From Diadophis punctatus similis (Eukaryota; Chordata; Lepidosauria; Squamata; Dipsadidae), in the NCBI GenBank assembly GCA_023053685.1, contig JALIGW010000040.1:965501-1029500 (forward strand): a DNA stretch of 64,000 bases, given 5' to 3'. A program made the position numbers and the translations under genes. Numbering within the stretch: the first letter of the stretch is position 1; every line of letters begins with the position of its first letter. The notes beneath the pieces were generated by a model, which was not told where the DNA came from, searched no databases, and saw nothing but the letters and a program-made list of their open reading frames with translations. This document shows, in pieces, positions 63,832 to 64,000 of the stretch.

Positions 63832-64000
63832 CCGAGGTATAGTGTTTCTGAACATGGAGGGTCCAGTTAGTAGGCAGGGATGGTAAGCATGGCTGGATTA
63901 CAAACAACCCAGCCAATGTGAGAAACAAGGGTGGTTACACACCCGGAGGGTTCTTTCTCTCCTAGGTAATGGGTACCCACCATTTCCTTTTAATGAGCCT
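63832..64000. other. Unassigned sequence at the window end
   Basis: No gene or repeat recognised in this short stretch. Confidence 0.4.

Overview
This is eukaryotic DNA, most likely from a squamate reptile and probably a snake. It holds tRNA-derived SINEs of the squamate type, CR1 3' ends, a CR1 tail running into an ATTCT microsatellite array, and many hAT hairpin elements built around a shared 'gtggacttcaactccca' core. Two coding exons of a vertebrate transcription factor gene, TFAP2E, lie at the right. No bacterial or phage genes, CRISPR arrays, rRNA or tRNA genes were seen.

Left 54.7 kb: one nested tandem array with two building blocks. Block H (about 2.73 kb in its simple form, 'beta') is made of degenerate ~220-230 bp satellite monomers that switch strand, plus a 5'-truncated CR1. 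A longer form, 'alpha' (about 4.58 kb), adds a 1283-bp internal duplication and a 557-559 bp hAT-type MITE. Block E (about 4.7 kb) has 13-bp terminal inverted repeats (TAAGGTGACCAGA) and sits in the satellite between perfect 8-bp duplications (TATTAAAA). The matching unfilled site survives at three alpha-H junctions. The order is E0 (partial), H1 beta, E1, H2 alpha-alpha-beta, E2, H3 alpha-beta, E3, H4 beta, E4, H5 (cut by a gap). E is itself nested: an 8-bp-TSD TIR element carries a squamate MITE, which was split by a TA-flanked Tc1/mariner-like MITE and by a SINE. The TA-flanked element holds two giant perfect hairpins and a 32-bp GC minisatellite. That minisatellite has about 5 units in E1-E4 but more than 6.8 kb (over 200 units) in E0, filling the first 6.87 kb of the window. 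Long open frames in both strands there are by-products of the repeat.

A 100-N gap (54681-54780) separates the array from single-copy sequence. After GA-rich microsatellites comes a CpG-rich block, about 55.4-58.25 kb, with TFAP2E on the minus strand: coding exon 1 (57294-57320, nine codons) and exon 2 (55810-56280, proline/PY-rich activation domain). Exon 2 carries four single-base length differences in G/C runs that break the frame but cancel out. Later exons are not seen and would lie at or beyond the gap.

Right of the gene are a LINE 3' end (minus strand), two abutting hAT hairpins, the CR1-seeded ATTCT array, another LINE tail, a GA-rich tract, and a compound TA/CA/TATG microsatellite near the window end. 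No other gene was recognised there.
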